This document shows, one piece after another, positions 21,361 to 34,121 of a stretch of 64,000 nt of DNA. The stretch comes from Acanthosoma haemorrhoidale (taxonomy: Eukaryota; Arthropoda; Insecta; Hemiptera; Acanthosomatidae): contig OV884015.1 in assembly GCA_930367205.1 (NCBI GenBank), positions 79,437,341-79,501,340 of the forward strand, written 5' to 3'. The position numbers were made by a program, and so were the translations under genes. The number at the start of each line of letters is the position of its first letter. Positions within the stretch are counted from its first letter, which is position 1. The notes beneath the pieces were generated by a model that had not been told where the DNA came from, did not search any database, and saw only the letters and a program-made list of their open reading frames with translations.

Positions 21361-24300
21361 CAATATATATATTAATTTATTTTTTCTTTCCTTACTTGTT
21401 TTGCTCAACAATTAGGGTGGTCATTACACGCACCACAAACCTCAAAAGGTTGCGGAAGAAGCACAGTTTAATGCCGTGACTTTTCCTACGCTGTCAAAAG
21501 TATCACTGACTACCACTTATCACTTATTACCACTCTTTCACACATACAACTATCGAATCCCACTGCTACACACAACTAACCACAGACAAAGCCAACAGTG
21601 GTACATCCACGTAATAACGATTTTTCCACTCATTTTTCTTTTAACCAACTACTGTTAAAATAATAGCTTTTTGATAAGGAGGTTGAATTTTACAATGAAC
21701 CTACCTTCGAACTAATATTTAAACTTTATCCACTTGGCCCACAAGTTCACGTTGCTTAATCAAACACCTTACTAAGCTAAGCTATGGCGATTGCTAACCT
21801 GGATCAGTGGAAATAATTAAACCTGATTGTTTTGCTTTAATGATTCCATTATATGTTGCATTTTTTTTCAACATAAATGTATGCCTTCTTTTTATCTTAG
21901 GCGAATTCATAATTTATTTTACCTCTATCCATAAGATCTGTATACCAACTGTAAACTAACAGTTTGTACTGTTTTTTTATCGATAGCTAATGTTCTTTCT
22001 TAATATTGTTATTAGGTGATCAAGTCAATTTTTTTTCATTCTATAATATTGTACTCAGCACTATCTGGTAAATCTTCCTTTACTGTGGCTAGTCAACGTT
22101 TTATATTATTCTCCATGACGTAGTAATATATATTTACTATGCTATCCTCATTCATTTTCTACCATAAATATCATTTTTTCCTAACGAAGATGCGTTTTTG
22201 AGACGCCACTACTTTTTCAACTCATCTTCAATGTTGTTGTTTTTTTATTTTGACAAGGAAATCGCACTAAGTAAAAGTGTGTAGCAATGATCGTGTTTAG
22301 AATCTTGATGTATGTGTAGCATCTTTGATTAATATTTTATGAAAATCGGTACATAATCGTAAAAAAAAAATTCGCTATACCTTGTGTTTGTTTGATTGCT
22401 GTATTATTTACACCCTCAAGTACTCTGATTTAAAGGGCTTTAATAAGGCTGCCATCTATTTCTATTTATGGAAGTTCAATCCCCCACTGTCAATGTTACT
22501 GTACCGTCATAGCGCTACTGTACCCTCCGTATAAGCGTACCAAAGGTAGATTTTTTACATCACATTTACATTTTTATATGTAATGCAAATACGTGGCCCC
22601 TGGAAAGTTTTCGTAATGTATCATTACAGTGGTTCAATTACATCCAGTTGTCTAGTCATTGTTTATTTTAAACTTTAGTAACTGACCCAGGGTTAAAACA
22701 CGTGAAAGTGTGTCGACACAAACAAAAGATCATAGCACTTTATTACTAATGGAGTAAGGTTTAGCCTATGGGACTTGAGCGTCACTTCACCGCATAAAAA
22801 AATTGTTAGGACGATTTAAACAAGCTCTAGGCATTTTGTTACTAACGACTAATTAAAAGAAATAATGTTATATACAATTGAGACACACAGAGCACTCACA
22901 ATGACGTGTTTTCTGGTTCACTGCTATCCCGCATCATCGTTATGATGAATGTGTGTTATTCTAGATCACATCTGTAAATATTTACAATGCTCTAGGAGCC
23001 TTACTACTAGACTAGACTGGACGAGACAAATGGACGAAAAAAAGTTTTAAAATATTTAAAAAAAATTAAAATAAAAAACTGTGGGTGATAGAGAAATACA
23101 TATTTGATAACAGGATTCAAAACTGCACTATGTACACCTTTTCGTACTCTTGAGACAAAAATAAGTCGACCAGTATTATGTAGGCACTTGATAACGACAG
23201 TTTGAGTTGCCGAAAGCTCTTTTGCTAAATCCACTTAATTTAGGGGTAGGTGTACCCATACAAACAGACTTTTTCTTTCAACATTTTTAAGAACTGCGAA
23301 CAACCACCAATTCATCCTTAATGAACTCTGCCATCACCAGGACTGCCGATTTGACCAGATACTTCAATATTAGAAAAAAATAAAAACCTTAATGCCATTA
23401 ATATTATCGCTCATTTACATGCGTACTTTAATTGGCGCTGCCAACATGATTATCCCTGAACAAATGAAGACAACGGTAAGAGCGCTTAGAGCTAAGGAAA
23501 TGATTCACGTTTCCTGTCCACCTGCTATGGAAATGTCTCATTACCATTTCTTCGCAACGAAAGCCAACCGCTCGTCGTAAGGAAACGAAAGATCCAATTA
23601 ATACGAATTGTTTCTAGTTAAAAAAAGTTTATTATTCCCTCACTAGTTCTCGCCATCACTCTGTGCCTCGTGTACAACAATGTGCCAGTAAACTAAGCTG
23701 TAGGAAAAAAACCAACATAGCCAATTAAACAAGTAGTTAAAATCTAAATAACGTACATGAGGTAAAGGCATGAATGGTTAGTATAGACCTCCATTGAAGA
23801 ATGTTGATAAGTTGAAACAATAGAGAATTTCACGAAACGCAAATTGTTGTACGATGTTCTGATAACGAGACTCAGCTAATGAATGAGATCAAATGTAAGA
23901 AAGAAGATGATAAAGAATACATTTTCAAGTCAAATTTAACAAAGCTAGTAATAGAACAGTAACATTTTATTGGTGAGAAGAATTTAATTTATAACAAACT
24001 AAAATGTGTTCAAATCAAGTGTAAGTAAACAAAATATATCTTTAAATATATTCACAAACGGAATAAAGGAAGTAGCAAGCTTTGGACTCGGGACCTATTT
24101 TTGAAAAAAATAAAGTTAAATGATTATGATAACTACTCGCTATTTTTATAAAGAACCCCCCCCCCCCCCCCCAAAAAAAAACCTTTATTTTGTTAAAGCA
24201 TATCATCTTCATATCATATTATTAATGTCTTTCCAAAGTAAATAATTGAAATATTAGTATATAAAAAACTGACAAAGTACGCAATTTCGTTTTTGACGAT

Positions 24301-24965
24301 GGAGAAAAAAATTTAAAGAGCTGAGCTTAGTGAAACGGGCGTCATGTTTTAAGTATAATTTTATTTCTGTAAAATTTATTTTAAACGAAAACTAATCATC
24401 ATATTTCGTAGTATAGTGGAGTATTCCTTTGAAATTTAAGGTGGATTTAATCATTTTTATAAAGTATGATTTTATGACAGAAAGTTTCTCACCCCGAACC
24501 TTAATGAAAAAAAACCTGTTGTTTGAAAAAATTGAAAAATAGAAATAGAGAGAAAGAAAAACTTCTTTATAACTTTTTTAAAACAAAAATATTTTATAAA
24601 TCTGAGGTATATCAGCTTAGATCGATAATGCATAACACAATTTGGATATTTGATGAGCTAACAACTAGAACCAATGAAACTATTATAATTACAAAAGTAA
24701 AATATTCTACATCCAGAAATGTTTTCAAATATATTTTTACTTAAAACAGCAAACTCTAAAAATCTATTTTTAGTGACAATAATATTTTTAATACCAGAGC
24801 TCAAGCATAAATTTTTAATTTCAAATTTTGTTTTTAAATGTCAGCACAGAAAACGAATAGGTTCCGACAGTCAGACTTTTAGATAACTGACATATCTACG
24901 TGATATTAATCGCTTCCTTCATTCTTCTTTTTGATGTTTTATGTCCGTTTTTTTTTTAGGTGTTT
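21361..24965. other. AT-rich DNA without recognised genes
   Basis: Frames of 60-75 codons only, none with recognisable motifs. Contains a 17-base C run at 24,156-24,172 followed by nine A. The rest appears to be unique AT-rich sequence as far as can be seen by eye. Confidence 0.45.
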
Positions 24966-25360
24966 CGCGGGAGTCCTGGCAATGCCCAGTTTCTCCAATC
25001 ATCAGGACATGATGACTAATACGTCAGTGGCCTCGTGACCTGGTAAAAATAAATACGTGGAGTCCTGGCAAAGGCCTGTTTCTCCAATCATATCCTGAGC
25101 ATCTGTGGCTCTCGCGCTCTTGGTCAGCCTCCACTGACTCGTATTCAGTGACGCGGCTGTTGGAGGAACGTGAGGGATGACTCCGCTTCCTCTTTCACTT
25201 GCGAAAACCATGTTGATTTGGGAGGTCTCTAGGCTATTTGTAAATGCTGTATGAATGAGCAAGTGAACAAAGAATTCTAAATATGGTATGAATGAGAACA
25301 TTTAACACAATTACGTATTGGCCAATACTTAATTGTAATTTAGTCGCAATAAAGATTATT
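24966..25360 (+). mobile_element. Family A 3'-end copy with doubled block
   Basis: Starts near GGGAGTCCTGGCAATGCCC, contains a second GAGTCCTGGCAAAGGCC block about 90 bp later, then the TCAGCCTCCACTGACTCG segment and the tail ending CGCAATAAAGATT. The doubled block parallels the internal duplication of the long copy. The minus-strand frame at 25,002-25,301 is antisense to it. Confidence 0.82.
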
Positions 25361-25925
25361 AGGTCTGTTAGTCAATCAAATGCCTGAATTGGCGTAACGT
25401 TGTGTGAAGATAGTATATCAATAAAGAATATATTTTTATAAGCCTTCAAGCTTATTTTCTGAAATACATACATACCCATACATAAGTTTGAGTACTCCGA
25501 AAAGAAAAATCTTCTTTTTTTTTTTTTTTTTATCAAAATTGCATTAGTTTGTCAGGTATAACTGAGTAAAGTTTAAGATGAAGGGCAAAGTGGTGCTAGA
25601 GTAAACTCCCACAGTTGGAGCCTTGTATTAGTGACCATCCACAGGCCGTCACGTTCCTGTCGTAACAGGCTTAATTTTTAAAAGACGTTTAATGAAAATT
25701 AAATTTTCACCCTGTCCGAGCTCAGAGAGCGGTTTGATTGCCTGAAGCGATCCACTCCTTCGATAAGCCTCCTGACCTGGCCATTACATCTCCCCTCACT
25801 ATCATGCCTTAAATTAATTTAAATTAAACTTATGTAGGGGTGTCGCCGATTGAAAAAGGTTAGTACTGGTGTTTTATTAAGAACGAAGACGCAACAGAGA
25901 GATAAGAAACATATAGAAGCAATAT
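25361..25925. other. Unassigned DNA
   Basis: A T run at about 25,515-25,532 begins a GC-richer stretch (25,560-25,830) that could be a retroelement 3' end in minus orientation. Nothing in it could be matched to the other families here. Confidence 0.4.
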
Positions 25926-26440
25926 ACGAGGTTTAACAAAAAAGTAACGAGTATTCTTGTTTATCTTAAAAAATTTTTATTTATTCATCGATAGCAATTT
26001 TTTTCCCTTCAAAGTTATCCCTCTCAGATAAAATACACTCGTACCATCGTTTTTTTTAATCTTCGAAGCACTTTTCAAACTCACTTTTCGATATAGCTGT
26101 TTGCTCCTTCAGCGTTTATTCTTTTATCTCATCAATAGTGTCAAAACGTCGTCCTTTTAAGGTTAACTTTTCAACTTCGGGAACAAAAAAGAAGTCGCTT
26201 GGAGCCATGTCCGTCGAATACAATAAATACGAACAATCAGTGAGGTGTGAGCGGGAGCGTTATCGTGATGCAATTTCTACGAATTATTTTGCCACAATTC
26301 CGGTCGTTTTCGTCGCATCGCTTCATGTAAACGGCGCATTACTTCCAAGTGATATACCTTATTGACCTTACGACCTTCTAGCAGCAGCTCATGACAACAT
26401 GCTCAAAGTTTAACAGAAATATCCCGTTCTATTTTTAAGT
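25926..26440 (-). pseudogene. Mariner-like transposase remnant
   Basis: Read on the minus strand, the segment gives the C-terminal half of a mariner-type DDE transposase in pieces: LEVMRRLHEAMRRKRPELWQ, LHHDNAPAHTSL (the catalytic HHDNAPAH motif), a YSxDxAPSDFFF match, LKGRRFDTIDEIKE, FEKCFED and KKRWYECIL. Stop codons interrupt it after WQNNS, after DEIKE and after FED, and there is a frame change between HTSL and APSDFFF. The 3' edge at 25,926-25,961 (CGAGGTTTAACAAAAAAGTAACG) resembles a mariner terminal repeat. The 5' half and the other terminal repeat were not found, so the copy is truncated. The plus-strand frame at 26,138-26,365 is antisense and spurious. Confidence 0.85.
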
Positions 26441-28456
26441 TCGTAATCCATCTTGAAGAAATGTGTGAATTTCTGAGTCAAAGTGATTAAACTCAAGAAA
26501 TACATGTATCTTCAATGGCACTCATAGAACGTTTGTTACCTGGGGCGGTCCCAATTTCCCACTAACATACAAATTTTTATTTTTTATATTAATTTTATTT
26601 AAACAGATTTTGAACAGAATGATAAAATTTATGCGTATTTTTCTATTTATTAGAAATGCCTTCAATGACATTTCAATCCTGTTTTTAAATGGCAACCAAG
26701 AACACAGGATTTTCATTATTAGGTTTTTACGTCTACTTTTGAAATTGGAATAATTCTTTTGAAACATGTGGCTCTTTCTTTGGCAGTTCTAATTTTGAGG
26801 CAACGTACATATATATTTATGTGGCCATCGTCAAATTTACGGCACAAGTTTTTTCTATTTTTGACTGATTAGGCGTAAAAATATGGACCATTAAGAGCAA
26901 TAAACATTTTAAAAATCCAATTGAGCAAAACTAAGGAAATAATCCAAACGGCTTGTTATGTTATGTATAATAACATTATATATGTTACAAATTAACATAT
27001 AGTAGGTATAACCTGCTGAACAAAGATTTCTTTTACATAACGTTGTAAGTAATAATAAATACCCAAGTTTATGAATCATTAAGTAATGCAATGTAATGCA
27101 GTCAAGTCAAGTCTTTTTCACACGCCTTTTTTTTATTTTTGTCTCAATGATTTTACTCTCATAGATTTTTTTCCCCATTCGATTGACCTTTTGTGTCGAC
27201 GTGAAAGGAATTCTCGTTTATTTTTGTCACGATATTTCATATGCCGAAGGACATTCCTGAGATGTAACGTTGTCAATTTCATTTTATCTTAAGTGCCAGT
27301 CATTCTGAAACGTTTAATATTCAAATCAGGTACACAAGATACCAGTCGGAAAATAAACGACAAGGATAAAGATTGTGTATATATATATATAATTTATACT
27401 TAGAATTGAATAGCGAAAGAATGTAAATGTTAATTCTATCATTATTTAAGCAAATGGTGAATAAATATCAAGAAGGGAGTAAAAACAAATGTGTCTTTAA
27501 CAATACATTGTGATAAAGCCTTGTCGCAGAGTAGAATTGAATCAGCCAAAGGTATCAGTAAACTAAATTCGTTACAAAAAATGTTGTTTAATCAAATGAA
27601 TATCCAAGTATTAATAAAAAAAAAAACGATTTATTAATTTAACTCGTATAATAATGAAAAAATAATTAGAATTAGATACCTGGAGTATAATATTTTTTAG
27701 CCGTATAGATAATATTTATTTAACCGTTTCCAAATTACAACTCAGTAGTAATCCAATTATTATAAAGTTTCTCCTTCTTTCTGTTCTTCTACTCCTAATA
27801 CCTCACGGGGTTGGGTCCTTATAACGAAAATATAGTTACTTAAAACGTCATACAGACGTCATTGCTGCAGGGACATTTTTTTTATGATTCTTGTTTTGAA
27901 CAGTTACAGGAAAATGCCCATTTTCCATAAAAATTAAGCTGTCTTCAAATAGCAAATCCTGTTGCAATATATTTATTAATTAAAGCAATACTTCTTTGTT
28001 TCACCAATACATAAGTATAAGCCCCATAATATACACAGCAATAAAATCAATTGAAAACGCCATAAAAAATTAAAGATTAGTTAGTGGTTGAAATATATTA
28101 TATATATCCTTCTTTTTTTTTCAATTCTGAATTAATTATTGGAATGAGTAACGAACTATAATGCTCATCCAGAGTACTTCGTTATAATATAACTAAAAAA
28201 TGGAGCATTTGAGAAAAATCAACTTATAGTGAATAATATAAAACTTCATTGAAATCGTATAACCTACTTATAAATTTAAGGTAAGTAATATATATATGGC
28301 GGTAAATTCTGATATAATCTATAGAGTAGTAATATGGATCGTAGCTCAATTCTCGTCGAATGAGAGGTCTTCAAATTATGTCACTTTTCTTGCTTTTCTT
28401 AAAACTTATTAAAATCATTAAAATCACCTTTATTAGTCAGTTCAGTCCAGTCGCGT
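26441..28456. other. AT-rich DNA, no gene recognised
   Basis: Only short frames without recognisable content and a TATATATATATA tract near 27,380. Confidence 0.45.
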
Positions 28457-28600
28457 ATTATGTGTATCATTATACTTGTTTATTCCATTATATAATTTTT
28501 ATAAACAAAACCTGTATATAATGTAGTGATGCTACAGGAAATACAAAAATTATTTATAAATAGATTCGCCTGAGGATCTATAATTGTATATAATTATCTG
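28457..28600 (+). repeat. Dispersed repeat E, copy 1, with small conserved hairpin
   Basis: Shares with 36,417-36,570 the ordered segments CATTATACTT, CTGTATA(T)AATGTAG, GCTACAGGAAATA, TAAATAGATTC and ATCTATA-TTG. The core TGTAG-TGATG-CTACA (28,522-28,536) forms a 5-bp stem. Strand is arbitrary. No ORF. Function unknown. Confidence 0.65.
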
Positions 28601-31274
28601 AAAATTTAAAGGGGCCATGAAGGAAAAAAAAGCAAAAAAAAAAGTTTTTTATTTTGTTATGACCCCTCAGGTGGTTAAATTGCGAGATAGAGAGTTGAGC
28701 GTTTTTGTGCACGTTGGGTCACTTTATACATATTTTTTAATGGTGTAACCTCGAAATTGCTATTTTTTGAGTTGTGTCTCTTTTCTTGACGGGGGTGATA
28801 CAATGTTTGCTGTCTTGACCTGGCGGATTTGCTGGAAAAGAACAAATCAGGGAAAAAATGAGCTTCTTAAAAAGTAATGAATATAAGTGTCCCAGATTGC
28901 TGTGGTTTGTGAATATTGTTCCCCCTTCAGTTTCCGTTAAAGATTTATGTCTAAATATACTCCAAGGTACCAAACACTGTGTTCTTTGGTATTCAAATTA
29001 AATATCAAATACACTTCGTATATTCCAGAATGTTAATCTTTATATCTTTCTAGTAAAGTAAAGTGGTTTGAAATTCATGATTTTTTTCTTTATAACGAAG
29101 AGGATGCCTTATTCAATACTCCTGCTGTGATGGAAGCATCAGCTATCTTCTTTGTAGCACTGAATTTTAAGGTAGTTTCGCCGTATATAAAGAGAAGTAA
29201 TGATATTGGCAAGGGAAGATCGTATTATTATATATTAAGAATATAGGGCTAAATATAGATCCTTAAGGAACACCTGCCAGTAATATTCCGGTTTTTGTCC
29301 AGTAGTTAAACAAAGAAAATTAATCAAGCAAAGTAAATGTAAAATGGTGTAAATAACGGTTTTAACCCATCCAAGTTAGCTATGGCTATATTGTTTTAGA
29401 AACTTTGACTCTTTTTTAACACTTGTTAAACTCAGGCTTACATTTATACCCACGTGCTTCGAACTTTTATTTATGAGATCGAACGAGGGAAGGAAATATG
29501 GCCTACAGATTTTCCGTTCGGACTCAAGAACACATACCAACGATGCGAGTACCCTTGAGGACGTGGAACAGACTGCCTCTAACGGATATACTAGAGGAGA
29601 CGACGAGGCGAGCATGCTCGGAAAGAGCAAGTTGCACTAAGAATATAACGCGAGTAAATAGATCCGAGTTGTTGGCCGTTGTTAGAGGCTAGTGACGACA
29701 AGGGAATGCTAGTTATCTGGTCATAACTAAAGCCCACAGCTGAGACCATTGGTCGCTGTATATTTAATGGTCGTGTTAGTTACACCTCGTGTCTGTTTAT
29801 CTGGCGCCCGGCGTCGTGTCCTGCTCACGTTTCCTCTGAGCCCAACACCACGAGAAAAGAAAGAAGATCAGTTGGCCACACAGTGAGAACATGCTCGCAT
29901 GTGTAGTGCCTCTAGTAGCGCTGACATGTCGATTTACATTCGGTGCTCGCATATGGCCAAGTCTTTGAGTGGCCAAACGAAAGGATTAAAGCATCTACCT
30001 TAAGACAAAAAAAAACATACCAAAAAACGAGTAGTCATTATAGGGATCAGTTCATTCTGGGCAACGTGTGTGGAATCGCAAATCTAGGACAAAAGTTGTA
30101 TCTCGTGTGAAAACTTTGGCCCACAACCAAAATTGGATATGTTTTCTGGGGTGTAGATAACGAATTGGAAGCTTGAGGATTAGTAGAGCGCAGAATCGAT
30201 TTTGTTTAACAGGCGAATTGATCGGGTATTTTAACTTCAAACTCGTAATCTACAGCCAAAAAAAAAAACTATAAACTTATATTTGAAATGAAACAAAGAC
30301 TTTCTTTTGTTAAAAGTAGCACTTTTATTATCTTACGTAACATTGAGTAAGATATGTTATCATTTGATGAGTTTTAATTAAAATTAATGATGCAATCCTA
30401 ATTAAAGTGTTCTTCGAGATCAGATATTTTCCTGGACTGCTATTGAGCAGAAATACGTATAACTTTAGAGGATAAAATACAACTTATTTTATGAGGGAAG
30501 ATATCGAGCGGGTTAAAAGATCTGGAAAATTTACAACTCTTGAGATTTTCTGTAAACCTTTCACAAGCTCCTTCTGATGGTTGAACATCGCTAACCAGGC
30601 ATGTTTTATGACTGCAGACCATGAATTAAGAATTTATGGATGCTAGCTGGCATAAAATACCATTTATACAAATCAATGTGTAATATCCCACCGGTAAATG
30701 AGAACTCATCAAACATCACTTCATCAATTAGATAAGCAGCTGATTTTCTTTTTTATTCATTCCTGAGTTTTTACTGGACATTTCTGAGTAAATTGTATTT
30801 ACAATCAGCTAGAATCATATTTTTCAGGTCATTTTAATCAACTTATCTAATCGTCATACCAAGTAAGCATTGTGTAATGTGTGTTATGTGTACCTGATTT
30901 GTGTTTAGTATTAATTAGCTTACCTGAACAAGCAGCGTTCATTATTTGAATTCATTTCTTTCGGGGAAAAAAATACTTTTTTTTTATTTCAAATGACAAA
31001 TATCAATGCATTGACCGGTCAGCCGTTCCAGCACGAAAATTAATTCTAATTGTAGCTAATTGTATCGTTTGTAATGCATACGAAGGTCGAAGCTGACCTC
31101 AACCCTTTCAAACCAACTAATAAACAGCTCTTTTTGATAAATATCAACTTGCTTTTTTCTGACTTGAAAACCTACTTTTGTTCACCTTGACCTGGATTTC
31201 TGAAGAAGCATGTCGGTTGGTTGTTGTTTTTTATAGGGTTAAACCAAATGGTCATGAACGCCTTATGGTATTGG
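28601..31274. other. AT-rich DNA, no gene recognised
   Basis: Short frames only. The stretch at about 29,490-29,960 is GC-richer and carries a 64-codon plus-strand frame and an 84-codon minus-strand frame that cannot be assigned to any family. Confidence 0.45.
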
Positions 31275-31375
31275 TATACGTAGCCTAGTAGGTTCTAAGA
31301 GCACTCAACTGAACTCTGGGGCCTCGTGGAAGCCGGGCAAGATCCCGGTGGCACATCAGGCCCAGAGGGTAGGAA
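31275..31375 (+). repeat. Possible tRNA-derived SINE remnant
   Basis: TAGCCTAGTAGG at 31,281-31,292 matches the Pol III A-box consensus TRGCNNAGYNGG exactly. It is followed by AGAGCAC, as in many tRNA-derived SINE heads. About 45 bases on, CCGGG-CAAGAT-CCCGG (31,333-31,348) folds like a T-arm, although the loop departs from the B-box GGTTCGANTCC. There is no intact cloverleaf, so it is not a tRNA gene. Confidence 0.4.
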
Positions 31376-34040
31376 GAGATTTCTTGTTCACAACAGCAGC
31401 TTCATCATCGTGGCTTTATGCCACGGGTCATTGAGTAGACCCGGAGTTGACAAATCCTTATAAATGACATCATATGCTTGCTTCCCCGAGTTTGTATTTG
31501 GTATATATACGTTTTGACAAAGCAGTGACCTTATTAGAATTATTGTAGATTTAGTGCTTCTGGCTTATCACCTCTTACGCCTCTCTAATTGCAGGTTCTG
31601 AGAGACTTATTAAATAGTTGAAGCTCTTGTTGGCCGTCTAGAGTGAGACTCAAAATCACTCGAGCTAGTGTGGCTATCGTCATGTTTAGGTTGTTGCCAT
31701 ACATCTCAGATAGGTTGAGACCTCTACCAGTGATTTCTTCCAGACTCACTCTTAGTTAAGAGTTGAATAATATTCAATGACGATTTTTACATTATCTTAT
31801 TTAACATTTTTAAAAAATAGGAATATCTGTAAGTCTTCTCAGCCACATAGAATCGATCCCCTTTTCTTTCCAGACCAGGTTTGTGTGGCGACGTTTTTAC
31901 TGCTTGGTTGCCTACTTACAAGAGTATTTATAATTACAAAGATGAGCTGTATGGTTTCAGTGCCTGTTATTTTGCCTTGAACCCTTACACAAATAACTTA
32001 CCACTAGATGCTTCTAACGTCCCCGTATTCTGTTGATTAGCACTGCGGGGATGCATTTTGATTGAGAGTGGGTGGCTCTGGAATGTGGTTGACACATCCT
32101 CGTAAGGATGAATAAGAATAAATAAGCAAGTCTACCCATAATTTATCGCTCATAGGTAGTTCGTGTTTGTATTTTCATTAATATCACTGAGTATTTTCGG
32201 GAAAACAAACACAGATTGATAAATAGAAAAAGCAAGAGAGAGATTGTGATGGCCCGCACTTAAGAAGACTCGGAGGAGGATAGATTAGTTTTTAACACCT
32301 CGTGAGCTGGGGAGAGAACATAATAACAGTTCTCGAGCGGACGGGGATTTATCATTGGGAAACACCTTCTCGTTACCTACTCGTACCTTCCTAATGCACA
32401 CACCGGCCAATCACGAGCGAGTCAGTCGTGCCTCATATTAATCAACGGCCATTCTTCAATGGACGTAGAAAAATATCTACCCGGCGTTGGCCTCAAAAGT
32501 AAATACATTTACGGCCAGGAGAAACAATAAATAATTCATCAAACCTTAAAACACAAGGGTCAGGTCGGGATGGAACGGGAGAAGGCATTTTTTTCCCTCG
32601 CCTGCTGTGCCCTGCTTAGCAGGATCATGTGTGATACGCATGTACGGGCTATGTCAATGTAACTTACTCCGTGACAGACGAGAACCGGTTATGCTTGAAT
32701 TAGTTCTGCATTTAATTACTTTTAAAGCAATTTCGTTACTTGTTTGTTTTATTCCTTGGTTGATCTGCTCCTGTCCAAAGTACTGCAAAAAACAGGCCCA
32801 TCCTGTTTTCCAGCCCCATGTTACCTACTATCATACTAAGACTATTAGGACTAAAAAAATTAACTACTTCTCTTCATAAATATTTGTTGCTTCATTTATG
32901 ATATATAATATGATATGATAAGAAAAATAAAAGTATGCCAAAAACATATGAACAAGATACATCAGTCTTCTGGTTGTGTTTCCACATAAGCTCTCTGCTC
33001 ATTCCTCGTTGGTATGTATTTCCATACTTGGCTGAGCCCTACAATTTGTCTACCCACTGAGTATTACTGAGTAAATTCGAGTGGTTACATAAAATTAGAT
33101 GAGTGTAAGTTCAAGGCTGCAGAAAAAGGAAGCATAATTTTGAACCTAACCCTAAGTTACCTTTTCTAATGCTCACCTTCATGTAGTTGCAAGATTGTAA
33201 CACGCGACCTTTATTGAGTAAAAAAAAATAACAAGTAGAAAAAAAAAATAGGACATACAAAATAATTCTCAAATGCTTTCCTTACATAGTAATCTTAAAT
33301 ATATTTGTAATTATAAATGTTAGACTGACACGAATTTATCGCGTTTAATTTTTTTTTTGTCACTTCCGGTTATTGTTTTTTCACTAAAGACTTATACAAA
33401 TATTTAAAGGTATTTATTTCCAGGTAGGTTGATTTTTTTTTATGTTATTACTGTAGTGCATACAGGCAGATATATAGAAAAAATGGTACTTGAATGAAAG
33501 TCGAGCACCCCTCTTTAGGTTTATTTATTGATGATTCGAATCAATTCTCAGGATTGCGTTGTTATATAAAGAAACTTACAGCCCTCTCAGGTCTCTCCAC
33601 AATTTATTTTATACCACTCTCAGGTATGTTATTGTTAAACTGAAGGAGGACTTTTAAAGGGGAAAAATTAAAGAATGTAGTGAAAAGTTTAATAATGATT
33701 CATATTCTGTCGCAGTCCGATCTACAGTGTGTGGTATCAGTTGGCAGATTATAAAGGAGTGGTTTTCAAACTCCAGATAAGGGTAACGTGCGGAAAAGGG
33801 TATTTCCACGATGTCGGGAACACAGAGAGAAAACCAATTAGGCCCACGAGGGCCGTCCACCGTCGAGGGTGATATGTTGGCCCGCTCTATAATTACCTCT
33901 ACTTGAGGGCCGCAGGGTGCTTGGTTGTTAGCGGAGATGAATGCTCTCCGTTATTTAAAACTATTGGTCCTTCGAGGCTCGGGAACAAAAAAATATATAA
34001 CCCATACTGGGTGTATATATTGTTCGGCTGACGATAGAGG
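31376..34040. other. Unassigned DNA
   Basis: Contains a moderately GC-rich stretch at about 32,250-32,480 without an ORF, and short frames (67, 90 and 68 codons) with no recognised content. Confidence 0.4.
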
Positions 34041-34048
34041 CAGAGTGA

Positions 34049-34121
<73 letters not shown>
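34041..34121. repeat. (GA)n microsatellite running into a G tract
   Basis: About 70 bases of GA repeats, slightly interrupted at the left end, run directly into eleven G. The minus-strand frame at 33,951-34,181 that encodes Leu-Ser repeats is a by-product of this tract. Confidence 0.97.

Noticed and set aside
26138..26365. 75-codon plus-strand frame
   Set aside because: Antisense to the mariner-like transposase remnant.
31275..31375. tRNA gene
   Set aside because: A-box is good but no cloverleaf or proper B-box could be formed; kept only as a SINE candidate.
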